A stretch of 64,000 nucleotides of DNA from the NCBI RefSeq assembly GCF_030813715.1, contig NZ_JAUSUZ010000001.1, positions 7,663,501 through 7,727,500 on the forward strand, in the 5' to 3' direction. Made by a program: the position numbers and the translations under genes. Of the stretch, positions 32,978 through 44,441 are shown in pieces. Numbering within the stretch: position 1 is the first letter of the stretch; each line of letters begins with the position of its first letter. The notes below the pieces were generated by a model, which was given only the letters and a program-made list of their open reading frames with translations, was not told the DNA's origin and did no database searches. The DNA comes from Catenuloplanes indicus. Its GTDB lineage: Bacteria; Actinomycetota; Actinomycetes; Mycobacteriales; Micromonosporaceae.

Positions 32978-35241
32978 CGCAGGCGACCGCGGAGGAGACG
33001 CCCCGACAGGAGACCGGGACCGCGCCGCCGGACGCGGCCGCCGACCAGCCCGCCCACCCGGCGCCGAAACCGAGCCCGGTCCCCTCGGACGGTGTGGGCA
33101 CGCACGGCAGGCCGGGCCCGGCCGGGACCGCAACCGCGGCGGACGAGCCAGCCGGAACGGCGACTACGGCCGCGAAGGCGAGCGCCGAGGGCGAGGAGGA
33201 GCCGGAGCGAGCCGCGGACCGGCCCGATGCGGATTTCGCGGCCGGCGAGTGGATCCGGCTCGCCGGTGACCGGTTCCGCACCCGCGACTGGTTCAACCGC
33301 GGCCAGAGCGCCATGGGCGAGGGTTCGGTGGCGGCGGAGAACGTCATCATCAACGAGGCGCCCGACGGCCGCCGCCGGATCGTGGCTCGCCTGATCGCCG
33401 AGGAGGTCGTCAGGTACCGGCAGGTCTACGTGCCCGGTGAGACGGACGAGCGGCTGGAGCGCGAGCTGGCGCGGCGCAGCGTCGTGGTGCTGAGCGGTCC
33501 GGACGGCAGCGGCCGGCGAGCGACGGCCTGCGTGGCGCTGGCCCGTCGCCATGGTTCTCCGGCGCACGTCGCGTCGGTCGACCTGCTCCCCTCGGAGGAG
33601 CTGGCGGACCTGACCAGGGCGGGGAACGTCTTCCACGAGGGCGCCGGGCACATCGTGCAGCTGAGCGACGCCCGCGCGGCCGACCCCATGATGCTGGCCG
33701 CGTTGGCCTCGCACGTGCGGAGTCTTGGCGCGACGGCCGTCGTGGTCATCGATTCCGATCAGCAGAAGGTCAGCAGCGGTCCGCTGGTGGGCTACGTTAC
33801 GCATGCGCGCCCGCCCGCCCGGGAGGTCTTCGAGGCGCATCTCGTGCATCAACTGCGGGACTACGCCTGTCTGGCCGACTGCACGCCGTGCCGCCGCGAA
33901 TGCGTGGGTACCTATGTGCGGATCTGCCGGGAGACGCCGGGCCTGATCGATCCCGCCGGGCGGCTGTGGGCGCTCGTCGCCACCGCAGAGGATCTCGCGC
34001 GCCAGCGGCCGCGGGACGACGCGCTGCGCGCGTTCGGCCTCTCGCGGAGCAGCAGCGAGGAACGCGCGGTGATCGACCGCGTGCTGACCTGCGATGAGAA
34101 GCCCGACGTCAACGCCGTCCACGCGCGCGCGTTCCGGATCGCCTGTGTGCTGTTCGCGGGCGAGCCGCTGCACACCGTGGTGGACGCTGCCGAGCTGTTC
34201 GTGCGGGCGACCGAGAAACCGGAGGACGTGTCGCCGCTGCGCCCGCCCGCGGCCGGCTACCGGGCGCTTCTCGGCGCGGAGCTGTCGGCGTCCTGGATGC
34301 CGGCCGGAGACCGGCGCACGGCCGAGCGCCGCCGCGCGATCGAGAACGGCATGGCACGCCGGCTCGTCGACGCGCTGTGGGCCGGCGCGCTGCGGCCCAA
34401 GGACCTGCTGCGCTGGCTGCACCTGCTGGTCACGGAGATCCGGGATCCGCGGGTACGGCGGACCGCCGCGCTGCTGGCCGGCGGGTGCGCCGAGCACGAC
34501 TTCGGTCAGGTCAGTGCCGCGCTGATCGAGCCGTGGGCGCGGGCGTCCGCCTGGTGGGTACGGGAGAGCGCGGCGCTTGCCCTGGTCGCGGCCGCGTTCT
34601 CGCCGCAGACCAGGCCGCTGGTCCGGGATCACGTGCAGGACTGGTCGAAGCGCGACTTCGCGCGGTTGCGTGACACGGTCGCGCGGGCGTACGCGGCGGG
34701 GCTGAGCGTGCTGTTGGCCGCCCAGGGCCCGTCCGACCTGGTGCGGGTCGCCTGCCAGCCGTTGCTGCGGCGCAGCCCCGTGGTGGCGGAGGCGGTGAGC
34801 CGGCTCGACCTGCCGACCGGATCGCTGCTCACGATGCTGTTGAACTGGGCGGATCTGCGGCTTCCGGGACCAAGCGCGGGTCTGCCGGCCGCCCACGCGG
34901 TGCGGGCCTTCGTCCTGCTCGCCAGCCGGATGGCCGACTCCGGATCCGCGCCGGACCTGCTGGACCGGATGTCCGGCGGTGAGATCGGCCGCGCCGACCT
35001 CACCCGCCTGTGGCAGCTGGCACTGCTGCATCCCGCGTCCGCCTTCGACGCCTGGGAGCGGCTCGGCGACTGGGTCCGGGTGGCGCCCGGGGATCCGGCG
35101 ATCGGGAGCTCCTTCCGGGAGCTGATGAGGGGTGTCGCGGCTGACCCACAGGTGCGTACCCGACTGCACCACCAGATCACGTACGTGTGGCGGGGCCGGG
35201 TCACGGCCTCGCGGATTCTTGACGAGCTCGAGGAGCTGTGA
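32974..35241 (+). CDS. Large P-loop-like protein with degenerate Walker A, Cys cluster and helical repeats
   Basis: A 755-residue protein, second gene of the cassette. Residues 1-85 are disordered and Ala/Pro/Glu-rich. Residues 90-165 form an alpha/beta lead-in (GDRFRTRDWFNRGQSAMGEG). A P-loop-like turn follows, RSVVVLSGPDGSGRRATACV; the Walker Lys and Ser/Thr are Arg181 and Arg182. A Walker-B-like strand is ATAVVVIDSDQQ. Then comes a cysteine cluster C-x3-C-x2-C-x3-C at 299, 303, 306 and 310, with a further Cys318. The C-terminal ~430 residues are helical and HEAT/ARM-like (VRRTAALLAGGCAEHDFGQV, WVRESAALALVAAAF). The layout resembles STAND-type conflict or signalling NTPases; I cannot assign a specific family. 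Start and stop overlap both neighbours. Confidence 0.8.
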   Translation: MTQATAEETPRQETGTAPPDAAADQPAHPAPKPSPVPSDGVGTHGRPGPAGTATAADEPAGTATTAAKASAEGEEEPERAADRPDADFAAGEWIRLAGDRFRTRDWFNRGQSAMGEGSVAAENVIINEAPDGRRRIVARLIAEEVVRYRQVYVPGETDERLERELARRSVVVLSGPDGSGRRATACVALARRHGSPAHVASVDLLPSEELADLTRAGNVFHEGAGHIVQLSDARAADPMMLAALASHVRSLGATAVVVIDSDQQKVSSGPLVGYVTHARPPAREVFEAHLVHQLRDYACLADCTPCRRECVGTYVRICRETPGLIDPAGRLWALVATAEDLARQRPRDDALRAFGLSRSSSEERAVIDRVLTCDEKPDVNAVHARAFRIACVLFAGEPLHTVVDAAELFVRATEKPEDVSPLRPPAAGYRALLGAELSASWMPAGDRRTAERRRAIENGMARRLVDALWAGALRPKDLLRWLHLLVTEIRDPRVRRTAALLAGGCAEHDFGQVSAALIEPWARASAWWVRESAALALVAAAFSPQTRPLVRDHVQDWSKRDFARLRDTVARAYAAGLSVLLAAQGPSDLVRVACQPLLRRSPVVAEAVSRLDLPTGSLLTMLLNWADLRLPGPSAGLPAAHAVRAFVLLASRMADSGSAPDLLDRMSGGEIGRADLTRLWQLALLHPASAFDAWERLGDWVRVAPGDPAIGSSFRELMRGVAADPQVRTRLHHQITYVWRGRVTASRILDELEEL

Positions 35242-36020
35242 TGACCGCATCGACCACCACCGCGCCCGGCCGGAGCGCGTGGCAGACGTTCCGGGACTTC
35301 TTCGTACAGCCGCCACCGGAGGCGGGACCGGCTGCGCGGGCCCGGCACGACCTGATGTTGTCGCACACCGTCTACGTACCGGCGGAGGGCGAGGCGTTCA
35401 CGTTCGGTGTGGAGATCTGCCAGTCCTGGAGCATGGAGGGCGGGACGCACGACCATCTGGCGCGGCGGGCGTCGGAGCTGGCCGTGGACGCGCGCCGAAG
35501 CATCCGCCGGATGGCGGTGGAGGTGTCCCGGCGGTACGCGCCGCACCGTGCGGTGACGTTCGAGGCGGAACTCAACGCCGAGGTCGCCGCGCGGCAGCCG
35601 TGGATCGTGGACGACGGCCCGTACGTGCTGATCTGTGAGGTCACCGTCCGCGTGCATCCGGACGAGCGGATCGCGGAGCAGACCCGCGCGTTCTGGGAGC
35701 GGCGGGTCGCGATGGAGTGCGAGCACGATCTGGAGGTGCGGCGTGCGGCGCTGGTGAACGAGCTCATCGGCACCTGGGCCGACGTGATCGAGAAGCTGGA
35801 GAAGAACCCGTTCGCGTCGCCGTCGGCGAAGCTGGCGGAGGAGCACTTCGCCGAGGTGTTCGCCGCGTTCAAGCAGCAGCGCGGCGACGCGGGCCGCCGG
35901 CTGGCGGACATCCTCAGCCAGGCCGTTCGCGGCACGGAGATGCGGATCGGGCCGTCCGAGTACACCAAGGCGTGGGATGCCGCGCTGACCGCACTGCTCA
36001 AGGAGTACGGGAAGGAGTAG
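35241..36020 (+). CDS. Uncharacterised third protein of the cyclase-like/P-loop cassette
   Basis: A 259-residue soluble protein with no signal peptide or membrane helix. After a short Ser/Thr-rich start it reads WQTFRDFFVQPPPEAG, then a mixed alpha/beta part (LSHTVYVPAEGEAFTFGVEI, then ARRASELAVDARRSIRRMAV) and a long helical C-half rich in Glu, Arg and Ala (MECEHDLEVRRAALVNELIG, then FAEVFAAFKQQRGDAGRRLA). The pattern weakly recalls SPFH/band-7-type beta strands followed by a coil, but I do not assign it. ATG 35241 shares its A with the stop of the preceding gene (TGATG), so translation is coupled. A strong hairpin follows. Confidence 0.75.
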   Translation: MTASTTTAPGRSAWQTFRDFFVQPPPEAGPAARARHDLMLSHTVYVPAEGEAFTFGVEICQSWSMEGGTHDHLARRASELAVDARRSIRRMAVEVSRRYAPHRAVTFEAELNAEVAARQPWIVDDGPYVLICEVTVRVHPDERIAEQTRAFWERRVAMECEHDLEVRRAALVNELIGTWADVIEKLEKNPFASPSAKLAEEHFAEVFAAFKQQRGDAGRRLADILSQAVRGTEMRIGPSEYTKAWDAALTALLKEYGKE

Positions 36021-36023
36021 CGA

Positions 36024-36052
36024 CGGTAGGGCGGCCGCGGGCCGCCCTACCG
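36024..36052. terminator. Bidirectional hairpin terminator
   Basis: A perfect 13-bp stem, CGGTAGGGCGGCC (36024-36036) with GGCCGCCCTACCG (36040-36052), 3-base loop, between the stop at 36020 and the convergent stop at 36053. Confidence 0.85.
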
Positions 36053-36388
36053 CTATGCGCTGATGCTCTTCTTGCGGCGCAGGTGTTCGCGGATGCGAAG
36101 GCGGGCGAGGTTCTCGGCGTCCTCGCGTTCCTCGGCGTACTGGTAGGTCTGGTCGCTGGTGGCCTGGGTGCCGGCCAGGATGGGTAGGGCGCCCTGGCTG
36201 CCGTCCCGGCCGACCACGTGTTCCCAGGCGATCACCCGGTACGTGTGCGGGAAGATGAAGTCGACCAGGTCCTCGGTGACGACTTCGCCCTCGCTGGTCA
36301 TCAGCGGCTGCTCGTCGGAGTGGGACGGGACCTCGGCGGCCCAGAGCGGGTACGCCTGGGGGGTGATGATCCGGATCGAGTCGCCCAT
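36053..36388 (-). CDS. Small uncharacterised protein
   Basis: A 111-residue protein starting MGDSIRIITPQAYPLWAAEV. It has a central strand-rich part (EVVTEDLVDFIFPHTYRVIA) and an Arg/Glu-rich helical tail (EEREDAENLARLRIREHLRR). AAGGGAAG lies 8 bases before ATG 36388. It is not recognised. It converges on the cyclase-like/P-loop cassette and diverges from argC by ~170 bases, so its link to either is unclear. A -10-like TATGCT (36444-36449, reverse strand) may be its promoter. Confidence 0.7.
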   Translation of the reverse strand: MGDSIRIITPQAYPLWAAEVPSHSDEQPLMTSEGEVVTEDLVDFIFPHTYRVIAWEHVVGRDGSQGALPILAGTQATSDQTYQYAEEREDAENLARLRIREHLRRKKSISA

Positions 36389-36514
36389 GAGCGGCTTCCC
36401 TTCGTTCCGACGACACGGACTGGAAATATGAACAAGCCTCCCGAGCATAAGTGGCGTACGGCGCAAAGCAGGGCAAATTGAGAGAGGGAGACGATTATCC
36501 CTTTGCCCGCCCGT

Positions 36515-36552
36515 GGTGAATGTTGATACATTGGGCCGCATAGTGATGCGGA
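36515..36552 (+). promoter_or_regulatory. Double ArgR operator (two ARG boxes) before argC
   Basis: Box 1 core TGAAT-GTTG-ATACA (36517-36530) differs from the ARG-box half-site pattern TGAAT-N4-ATTCA at one base. Box 2 core CGCAT-AGTG-ATGCG (36537-36550) is a perfect palindrome of the same 5-4-5 design. The centres are 20 bases apart, so two 18-bp boxes stand with a 2-bp gap, as hexameric ArgR requires. They overlap a likely -10 (GATACA, 36525-36530) with -35 TTGCCC at 36503-36508, and reach the Shine-Dalgarno GGAGG at 36550-36554. Confidence 0.75.
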
Positions 36553-36559
36553 GGTCAGC

Positions 36560-37561
36560 ATGGGTGTCAGGGTCGGTGTGGCGGGGGCCAGTGGATACGC
36601 GGGGGGCGAGCTGCTGCGCCTGCTCGCCGGGCACCCCGAGTTCGACCTGGTCACCGCGACCGCGCACAGCCAGGCGGGCAGCGCGGCCGGCGCGGTGCAT
36701 CCGCACCTGAGCGGTCTCGATCTCACGCTGGGCGCGACGACGGCGGAGGCGTTCCAGGACGTTGACCTGGTCTTCCTCGCGCTGCCGCACGGACAGTCCG
36801 CGGCGCTGGCGGGCCAGCTGCCGGAGAGCGTGAAGATCGTGGACATCGGCGCCGACTTCCGGCTCAGCGACGGTGACGCGTGGCAGCGGTACTACGGCGG
36901 CGAGCACGCCGGCACGTGGACGTACGGGCTGCCGGAACTGCCGGGCCAGCGCGAGCGGATCGCGAACAGCACCCGGGTGGCGAACACCGGCTGCTATGCG
37001 GTCACCACGATCCTGGCGCTCGCGCCGCTGATCGCGGCCGGTGTCGCCGACCCGGAGGACGTGGTCGTGGTCGCGTCGTCCGGCACGTCCGGCGCGGGCA
37101 AGTCGGCGAAGACGCATCTGCTGGCCAGCGAGGTGATGGGCAGCCTGTCGACCTACAAGACCGGGCGCCACCAGCACGTGCCGGAGATCAAGCAGGCCAC
37201 CGGCGCCACGAGCCTGTCGTTCACGCCGGTCCTGGCGCCGATGCCGCGTGGCATCCTGGCGACGGTGACCGCGCGAAGGGCCACGGACCAGGATCCCCGT
37301 GAGGTCCTGGCGGCGGCCTACGCAACGGACCCCTTCGTGCACGTGCTGGCGGAGGACCGGTGGCCGCAGACCGCCAGCGTCAGCGGCTCCAACTCGGTGC
37401 ACCTGCAGGCCACGGTCGACGCCGACTCCGGCCGGATCATCGCGGTCAGCGCCTCCGACAACCTCGGCAAGGGCGCGGCCGGCCAGGCCGTCCAGAACGC
37501 CAACCTCATGTTCGGGCTGCCCGAGACCACCGGGCTGCAGATCTACGGAGTCGCACCATGA
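36560..37561 (+). CDS. argC: N-acetyl-gamma-glutamyl-phosphate reductase
   Basis: A 333-residue NADPH-dependent reductase, third step of arginine synthesis. The N-terminal Rossmann motif is VGVAGASGYAGGELLRLL. The catalytic Cys145 is in VANTGCYAVTTILAL, and ASSGTSGAGKSAK and GRHQHVPEIKQ are conserved substrate loops. GGAGG is 5 bases before ATG 36560. It is first in the operon, behind two ARG boxes, and its last bases overlap argJ (ATGA). Confidence 0.99.
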   Translation: MGVRVGVAGASGYAGGELLRLLAGHPEFDLVTATAHSQAGSAAGAVHPHLSGLDLTLGATTAEAFQDVDLVFLALPHGQSAALAGQLPESVKIVDIGADFRLSDGDAWQRYYGGEHAGTWTYGLPELPGQRERIANSTRVANTGCYAVTTILALAPLIAAGVADPEDVVVVASSGTSGAGKSAKTHLLASEVMGSLSTYKTGRHQHVPEIKQATGATSLSFTPVLAPMPRGILATVTARRATDQDPREVLAAAYATDPFVHVLAEDRWPQTASVSGSNSVHLQATVDADSGRIIAVSASDNLGKGAAGQAVQNANLMFGLPETTGLQIYGVAP

Positions 37562-38727
37562 GCGTCACCCACCCGAAGGGCTTCCGGGCCGCCGGCGTCG
37601 CCGCCGGTCTCAAGGAGAACAAGCCGGACATCGCGCTGGTCGTCAACGACGGCCCGGACGCGACCGCGGCCGGTGTCTTCACCGGCAACCGGGTCAAGGC
37701 CGCGCCGGTGCTCTGGAGCCAGCAGGTGCTCAAGGGCGGCGTGGTGCGCGCGGTCATCCTCAACTCCGGCGGCGCGAACGCGTGCACCGGCCCGGCCGGG
37801 TTCCAGGACACGCACGCCACGGCCGAGCACACCGCGGCCGCGCTGCGCGGCGGTGCCAAGCCGCTGCTGCTCGGCGCCGGTGACGTGGCGGTCTGCTCGA
37901 CCGGCCTGATCGGCGAGCGGCTGCCGATGGACAAGCTGCTGCCCGGCGTCGAGGCGGCCGTGCGCGGCCTGTCCCGCGACGGTGGCCCCGCGGCCGCGGA
38001 GGCCATCATGACCACGGACACCGTGTCCAAGACCGCGGTCGTCGAGGGTACGGGCTGGAGCGTCGGCGGCATGATCAAGGGTGCCGGCATGCTGGCGCCG
38101 GGGTTGGCCACCATGCTCTGCGTGCTGACCACGGACGCGGTCGCCGGCCCGGACGCGCTGGACACGGCGCTGCGCCACGCCACCCGCGTCACGCTGGACC
38201 GGGTCGACTCGGACGGCGCGATGTCGACCAACGACACCGTGCTGCTGCTGGCGTCCGGCGCGTCCGGCATCGAGCCGACCACGGAGGAACTGGCCGAGGC
38301 GGTCACCGAACTGCTGCGCCAGCTGTCCCGCAAGCTGATCGCGGACGCGGAGGGCGCCACCAAGGAGGTCGCGATCGCGGTCACCGGCGCGCTCACCGAG
38401 GACGACGCGGTCGAGGCCGGCCGCGCCGTGGCCCGCAACAACCTGGTCAAGACCGCGCTGTTCGGCAACGACCCGAACTGGGGGCGGATCCTGGCCGCGG
38501 TCGGCACCACGCAGGCCACGTTCGAGCCGGACCGGCTGGACGTCGCGGTCAACGGCGTCTGGGTGTGCAAGGGCGGCGCGGCCGCGGAGGACCGGTCCAA
38601 GGTGGACCTGACCGGCCGCGACGTGGAGATCCACATCAACCTGAACGCGGGCGGCGCGGAGGCCACCATCTGGACCAACGACCTTTCCCACGCGTACGTG
38701 CACGAGAACTCGGCGTACAGCTCATGA
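37558..38727 (+). CDS. argJ: Ornithine acetyltransferase / glutamate N-acetyltransferase
   Basis: A 389-residue self-cleaving enzyme that transfers acetyl from N-acetylornithine to glutamate, making the pathway cyclic. Cleavage should occur before Thr185 in [16 protein letters not shown], the new N-terminal nucleophile. [11 protein letters not shown] (oxyanion region), [12 protein letters not shown] and [19 protein letters not shown] are conserved. The C-terminus ends NSAYSS as in the family. ATG overlaps argC and the stop overlaps argB, so translation is coupled. No argA or argE is needed with a bifunctional ArgJ. Confidence 0.99.
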   Translation: MSVTHPKGFRAAGVAAGLKENKPDIALVVNDGPDATAAGVFTGNRVKAAPVLWSQQVLKGGVVRAVILNSGGANACTGPAGFQDTHATAEHTAAALRGGAKPLLLGAGDVAVCSTGLIGERLPMDKLLPGVEAAVRGLSRDGGPAAAEAIMTTDTVSKTAVVEGTGWSVGGMIKGAGMLAPGLATMLCVLTTDAVAGPDALDTALRHATRVTLDRVDSDGAMSTNDTVLLLASGASGIEPTTEELAEAVTELLRQLSRKLIADAEGATKEVAIAVTGALTEDDAVEAGRAVARNNLVKTALFGNDPNWGRILAAVGTTQATFEPDRLDVAVNGVWVCKGGAAAEDRSKVDLTGRDVEIHINLNAGGAEATIWTNDLSHAYVHENSAYSS

Positions 38728-39617
38728 CCGCGGCGCTGACCCGTGATCTGGCGGTGGCTCAGCAGAAGGCCGCCACGCTGATCGAGGCGCTGCCCTGGCT
38801 GCGCGAGTTCTCCGGCGAGACCGTGGTGATCAAGTACGGCGGCAACGCCATGATCGACCCGGAGCTGCAGCGCGCGTTCGCGGCCGACATGGTGTTCCTG
38901 CGCTACGCCGGGCTCAAGCCGGTCGTGGTGCACGGCGGCGGCCCGCAGATCTCCGCGATGCTGAAGAAGCTCGGCATGGTCAGCGAGTTCCGCGGCGGCC
39001 TGCGCGTCACCACGCCGGAGACCATGGACGTGGTCCGGATGGTGCTGGTCGGCCAGGTCGGCCGCGAGCTGGTCGGCCTGATCAACGAGCACGGGCCGTA
39101 CGCGGTGGGCCTGTCCGGCGAGGACGCGAAGCTGTTCACCGCGGTCCGCCGGCCCGCGATCGTCGACGGCGAGCCGGTCGACGTGGGCCTGGTCGGCGAC
39201 GTCGCCACGGTCAACCCGGGCGCGGTCGCGGACATCATCGCGGCCGGCCGGATACCGGTGATCGCCACGGTGGCGCCGGACGAGAGCGGCACGCTGCACA
39301 ACGTGAACGCGGACACCGCCGCCGCCGCGCTCGCGGTCGCGCTCGGCGCCCGCAAGCTGGTGGTGCTCACGGACGTGACCGGCCTCTACCGGGACTGGCC
39401 GGACCCGGACAGCCTGATCACCCAGATCACCACGAACGAGCTGGCGGAGCTGCTGCCGAGCCTGGAGTCGGGCATGGTCCCCAAGATGGAGGCCTGCCTG
39501 CGCGCGGTCGAGGGCGGAGTCCCGGCCGCGCACGTCGTCGACGGCCGGGTCGCGCACTCGACCCTGCTGGAAGTCTTCACCTCAGAAGGATTCGGAACCA
39601 TGGTGATGGGGTCATGA
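38724..39617 (+). CDS. argB: N-acetylglutamate kinase
   Basis: A 297-residue amino-acid kinase that phosphorylates N-acetylglutamate, normally the arginine-inhibited step. Motifs: [10 protein letters not shown] (ATP phosphate), [14 protein letters not shown] (substrate glycine loop), [20 protein letters not shown] and [12 protein letters not shown]. The N-terminal ~25-residue helix ([20 protein letters not shown]) is that of hexameric, arginine-sensitive kinases. Its stop overlaps the start of a 24-codon ORF, not of argD directly. Confidence 0.99.
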   Translation: MTAALTRDLAVAQQKAATLIEALPWLREFSGETVVIKYGGNAMIDPELQRAFAADMVFLRYAGLKPVVVHGGGPQISAMLKKLGMVSEFRGGLRVTTPETMDVVRMVLVGQVGRELVGLINEHGPYAVGLSGEDAKLFTAVRRPAIVDGEPVDVGLVGDVATVNPGAVADIIAAGRIPVIATVAPDESGTLHNVNADTAAAALAVALGARKLVVLTDVTGLYRDWPDPDSLITQITTNELAELLPSLESGMVPKMEACLRAVEGGVPAAHVVDGRVAHSTLLEVFTSEGFGTMVMGS

Positions 39618-39684
39618 GCGAGCTTGCGAGCGAATCATCGGCTCAGGGCCGGCAGCGGGACCGCGGCGTGACCGGGAGCCCGGC

Positions 39685-39688
<4 letters not shown>
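39614..39688 (+). CDS. 24-residue ORF bridging argB and argD
   Basis: ATG at 39614 overlaps the argB stop (ATGA), and TGA 39686-39688 overlaps the argD ATG in the same way. The product would be [18 protein letters not shown]... (24 residues). It fills the whole 67-base gap, in an operon where all other junctions up to argR overlap directly. The first 25 bases (GAGCGAGCTTGCGAGCG and flank) look like a short dispersed repeat that inserted or expanded here while keeping an open frame. It may be a spacer that keeps ribosomes moving, not a functional peptide. Confidence 0.5.
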
Positions 39689-42280
<2,592 letters not shown>

Positions 42281-42290
42281 GAATGGGCTC

Positions 42291-43727
42291 GTGACCTCGT
42301 CTACTTCCACCAACCGGACCAGCCTCTGGGGTGGCCGCTTCTCTGGCGGGCCCGCGGAGGCGCTCGCCCGCCTGTCCGTCAGCGTGCAGTTCGACTGGCG
42401 CCTCGCGCCGTACGACCTGGCCGGCTCGCGCGCCCACGCCCGGGTGCTCGCGCACGCGGGCCTGCTCGACGCGGAGGAGCTCGGCAAGATGCTCGCCGCG
42501 CTCGACGACCTGGAGGCCGCCTGCGCGTCCGGCGACTTCCGGCCCACGGTCGAGGACGAGGACGTGCACACCGCGCTCGAACGCGGCCTGCTCGAACGCC
42601 TCGGCACGCTCGGCGGCAAGCTCCGGGCCGGCCGGTCCCGCAACGACCAGGTCGCCACCGACCTGCGCCTCTACCTGCGCGATCACGCCCGCGGGGTGGC
42701 GCTGCGGCTGGTCGAGCTGGCGGACGCGCTGGTCGAGCAGGCCGAGCGGCACGTCGAGACGCCCGCGCCCGGCATGACCCACGTGCAGCACGCTCAGCCG
42801 GTCACGTTCGGGCACTGGCTGCTCGCGCACGTCCAGCCGCTGCTACGCGACCTGTCCCGTCTCCAGGACTGGGACGCCCGGGCCGCGGTCAGCCCGCTCG
42901 GCTCCGGCGCGCTGGCCGGCTCGTCGCTGCCGCTGGACCCGGTGCAGGTCGCCAAGGAGCTCGGCTTCGCCACCGCGGCGCCGAACTCGATGGACGCGGT
43001 CGCGGACCGCGACTTCGTGGCCGAGTTCCTGTTCGTCACCGCGATGATCGGCGTGCACCTCTCCCGCCTCGGCGAGGAGGTCGTCATGTGGACGTCGCAG
43101 GAGTTCGGCTGGGTCGAGCTGGACGACGCGTTCGCCACCGGCTCGTCGATCATGCCGCAGAAGAAGAACGCGGACATCGCGGAGCTGGCCCGCGGCAAGT
43201 CCGGCCGCCTGATCGGCGGCCTGGTCACGGTGCTGACCATGCTCAAGGGCCTGCCGCTGACCTACGACCGGGACATGCAGGAGGACAAGGAGCCGGCGTT
43301 CGACGCGGTCGACCAGCTCCAGCTCGTGCTCCCGGCGCTCGCCGGGATGATCTCCACCATGACGGTACGGGCGGACCGCCTCGCCGCGGCCGCGCCGGTC
43401 GGCTACACGCTGGCCACCGAGGTCGCGGACTGGCTGGTGCGCAAGAACGTGCCGTTCCGCGAGGCGCACGAGATCACCGGGAAGCTGGTCGCGCTCTGCG
43501 TGGCCCGCGACTGCGCGCTGGACGAGGTGCCGGACGAGGACCTGGTCGCGATCTCTTCGCATCTGGACCCGGATGTCCGGTCCGTCCTGACGGTCAAGTC
43601 GGCGCTGGCCGCGCGGAAGACGTACGGCTCCACCGGCCCCGGCCCGGTCGCCGACCAGCTCGCCGCGGCCGCGGACAAGCTCGTCACCTGGCGCACCTGG
43701 GCCGAGGAGACCGTCGTACCCCGCTGA
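42291..43727 (+). CDS. argH: Argininosuccinate lyase
   Basis: A 478-residue fumarase-superfamily enzyme releasing arginine and fumarate. Start TSLWGGRFSGGPAEALARLS, then AGRSRNDQVATDLRLYLRD, MTHVQHAQPVTFGHW, and the mobile loop GSSIMPQKKNADIAEL with catalytic Ser. GTG 42291 lies 7 bases after GAGAAT, which could be a separate -10 and so a leaderless start. argG, which normally stands between argR and argH in actinobacterial clusters, is absent here. Confidence 0.98.
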   Translation: MTSSTSTNRTSLWGGRFSGGPAEALARLSVSVQFDWRLAPYDLAGSRAHARVLAHAGLLDAEELGKMLAALDDLEAACASGDFRPTVEDEDVHTALERGLLERLGTLGGKLRAGRSRNDQVATDLRLYLRDHARGVALRLVELADALVEQAERHVETPAPGMTHVQHAQPVTFGHWLLAHVQPLLRDLSRLQDWDARAAVSPLGSGALAGSSLPLDPVQVAKELGFATAAPNSMDAVADRDFVAEFLFVTAMIGVHLSRLGEEVVMWTSQEFGWVELDDAFATGSSIMPQKKNADIAELARGKSGRLIGGLVTVLTMLKGLPLTYDRDMQEDKEPAFDAVDQLQLVLPALAGMISTMTVRADRLAAAAPVGYTLATEVADWLVRKNVPFREAHEITGKLVALCVARDCALDEVPDEDLVAISSHLDPDVRSVLTVKSALAARKTYGSTGPGPVADQLAAAADKLVTWRTWAEETVVPR

Positions 43728-43744
43728 GGCCCGCCGGGGTGATC

Positions 43745-43770
43745 GGGGTGCCGTGCGGGCATGGCACCCC
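43745..43770 (+). terminator. Terminator of the arginine operon
   Basis: GGGGTGCC (43745-43752) pairs with GGCACCCC (43763-43770) around a 10-base loop, 17 bases after the argH stop. Confidence 0.6.
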
Positions 43771-43793
43771 GGTCATCGGGGAAGCAGGAGACC

Positions 43794-44399
43794 ATGGGGT
43801 ACGCGTGGCTGGCGGCGCCGGCATCGGAGATCGCGGAGACCGCGGCCGGGCTGCTCGGCTGGGAGATCACTGCCGGTGGTGTCCGGATCCGGTTGACCGA
43901 GGTGGAGGCGTACAGCGGATTGGGCGAGGACCCGGCCTCGCACGCGCACCGCGGCCTGACCAGGCGCAACGCGGTCATGTTCGGCCCGGCCGGGCACCTC
44001 TACGCGTACTTCGTCTACGGCGTGCACTGGTGCCTCAACGTCGTCTGCGGTGAGGAGGGCCGGGCCGCCGCGGTGCTACTGCGCGCCGGCGAGGTGATCG
44101 ACGGCCTGGACGCCGCCCGCGCCCGCCGGCCCGCCGCCCGCAACGACGCCGACCTGGCCCGCGGCCCGGCGAAGCTGATGACCGTGCTCGGCCTGGACGG
44201 CACGGTCAACGGCACCTCCGCGGTCGACGGCACCGGCCCGGCACTGATCACGCCGCCGTCCCGGCCGGCCGGGACGGAGGAGATCACCGCCGGTCCGCGC
44301 GTCGGCGTGGCGTCCGCGCACGACGTACCGTGGCGATTCTGGCTCTCCGGTGACGCCACCGTCAGCACATACCGCCGCCACACCCGGCGAAGGCCGTAA
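43794..44399 (+). CDS. 3-methyladenine DNA glycosylase (AAG/MPG family)
   Basis: A 201-residue base-excision repair enzyme that removes alkylated purines. The fold is the AAG type, not AlkA. It shows IRLTEVEAYSGLGEDPASHA (catalytic Glu in TEVEAY), GLTRRNAVMFGPAGHLYAYF and VYGVHWCLNVVCG, all family signatures. GGAG is 6 bases before ATG 43794. It follows argH, which is common in actinobacteria, but is separated by a hairpin. Confidence 0.95.
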   Translation: MGYAWLAAPASEIAETAAGLLGWEITAGGVRIRLTEVEAYSGLGEDPASHAHRGLTRRNAVMFGPAGHLYAYFVYGVHWCLNVVCGEEGRAAAVLLRAGEVIDGLDAARARRPAARNDADLARGPAKLMTVLGLDGTVNGTSAVDGTGPALITPPSRPAGTEEITAGPRVGVASAHDVPWRFWLSGDATVSTYRRHTRRRP

Positions 44400-44441
44400 C
44401 CTGCTGATGGAGCGATGGGCGGAATGTGGTGGGATGGGCCG

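Noticed and set aside
32713..35316. An 867-codon antisense frame opposite the P-loop protein
   Set aside because: Composition is Arg/Gly/His-rich without motifs, and the sense frame has actinobacterial codon bias and gene overlaps. Treated as a shadow.
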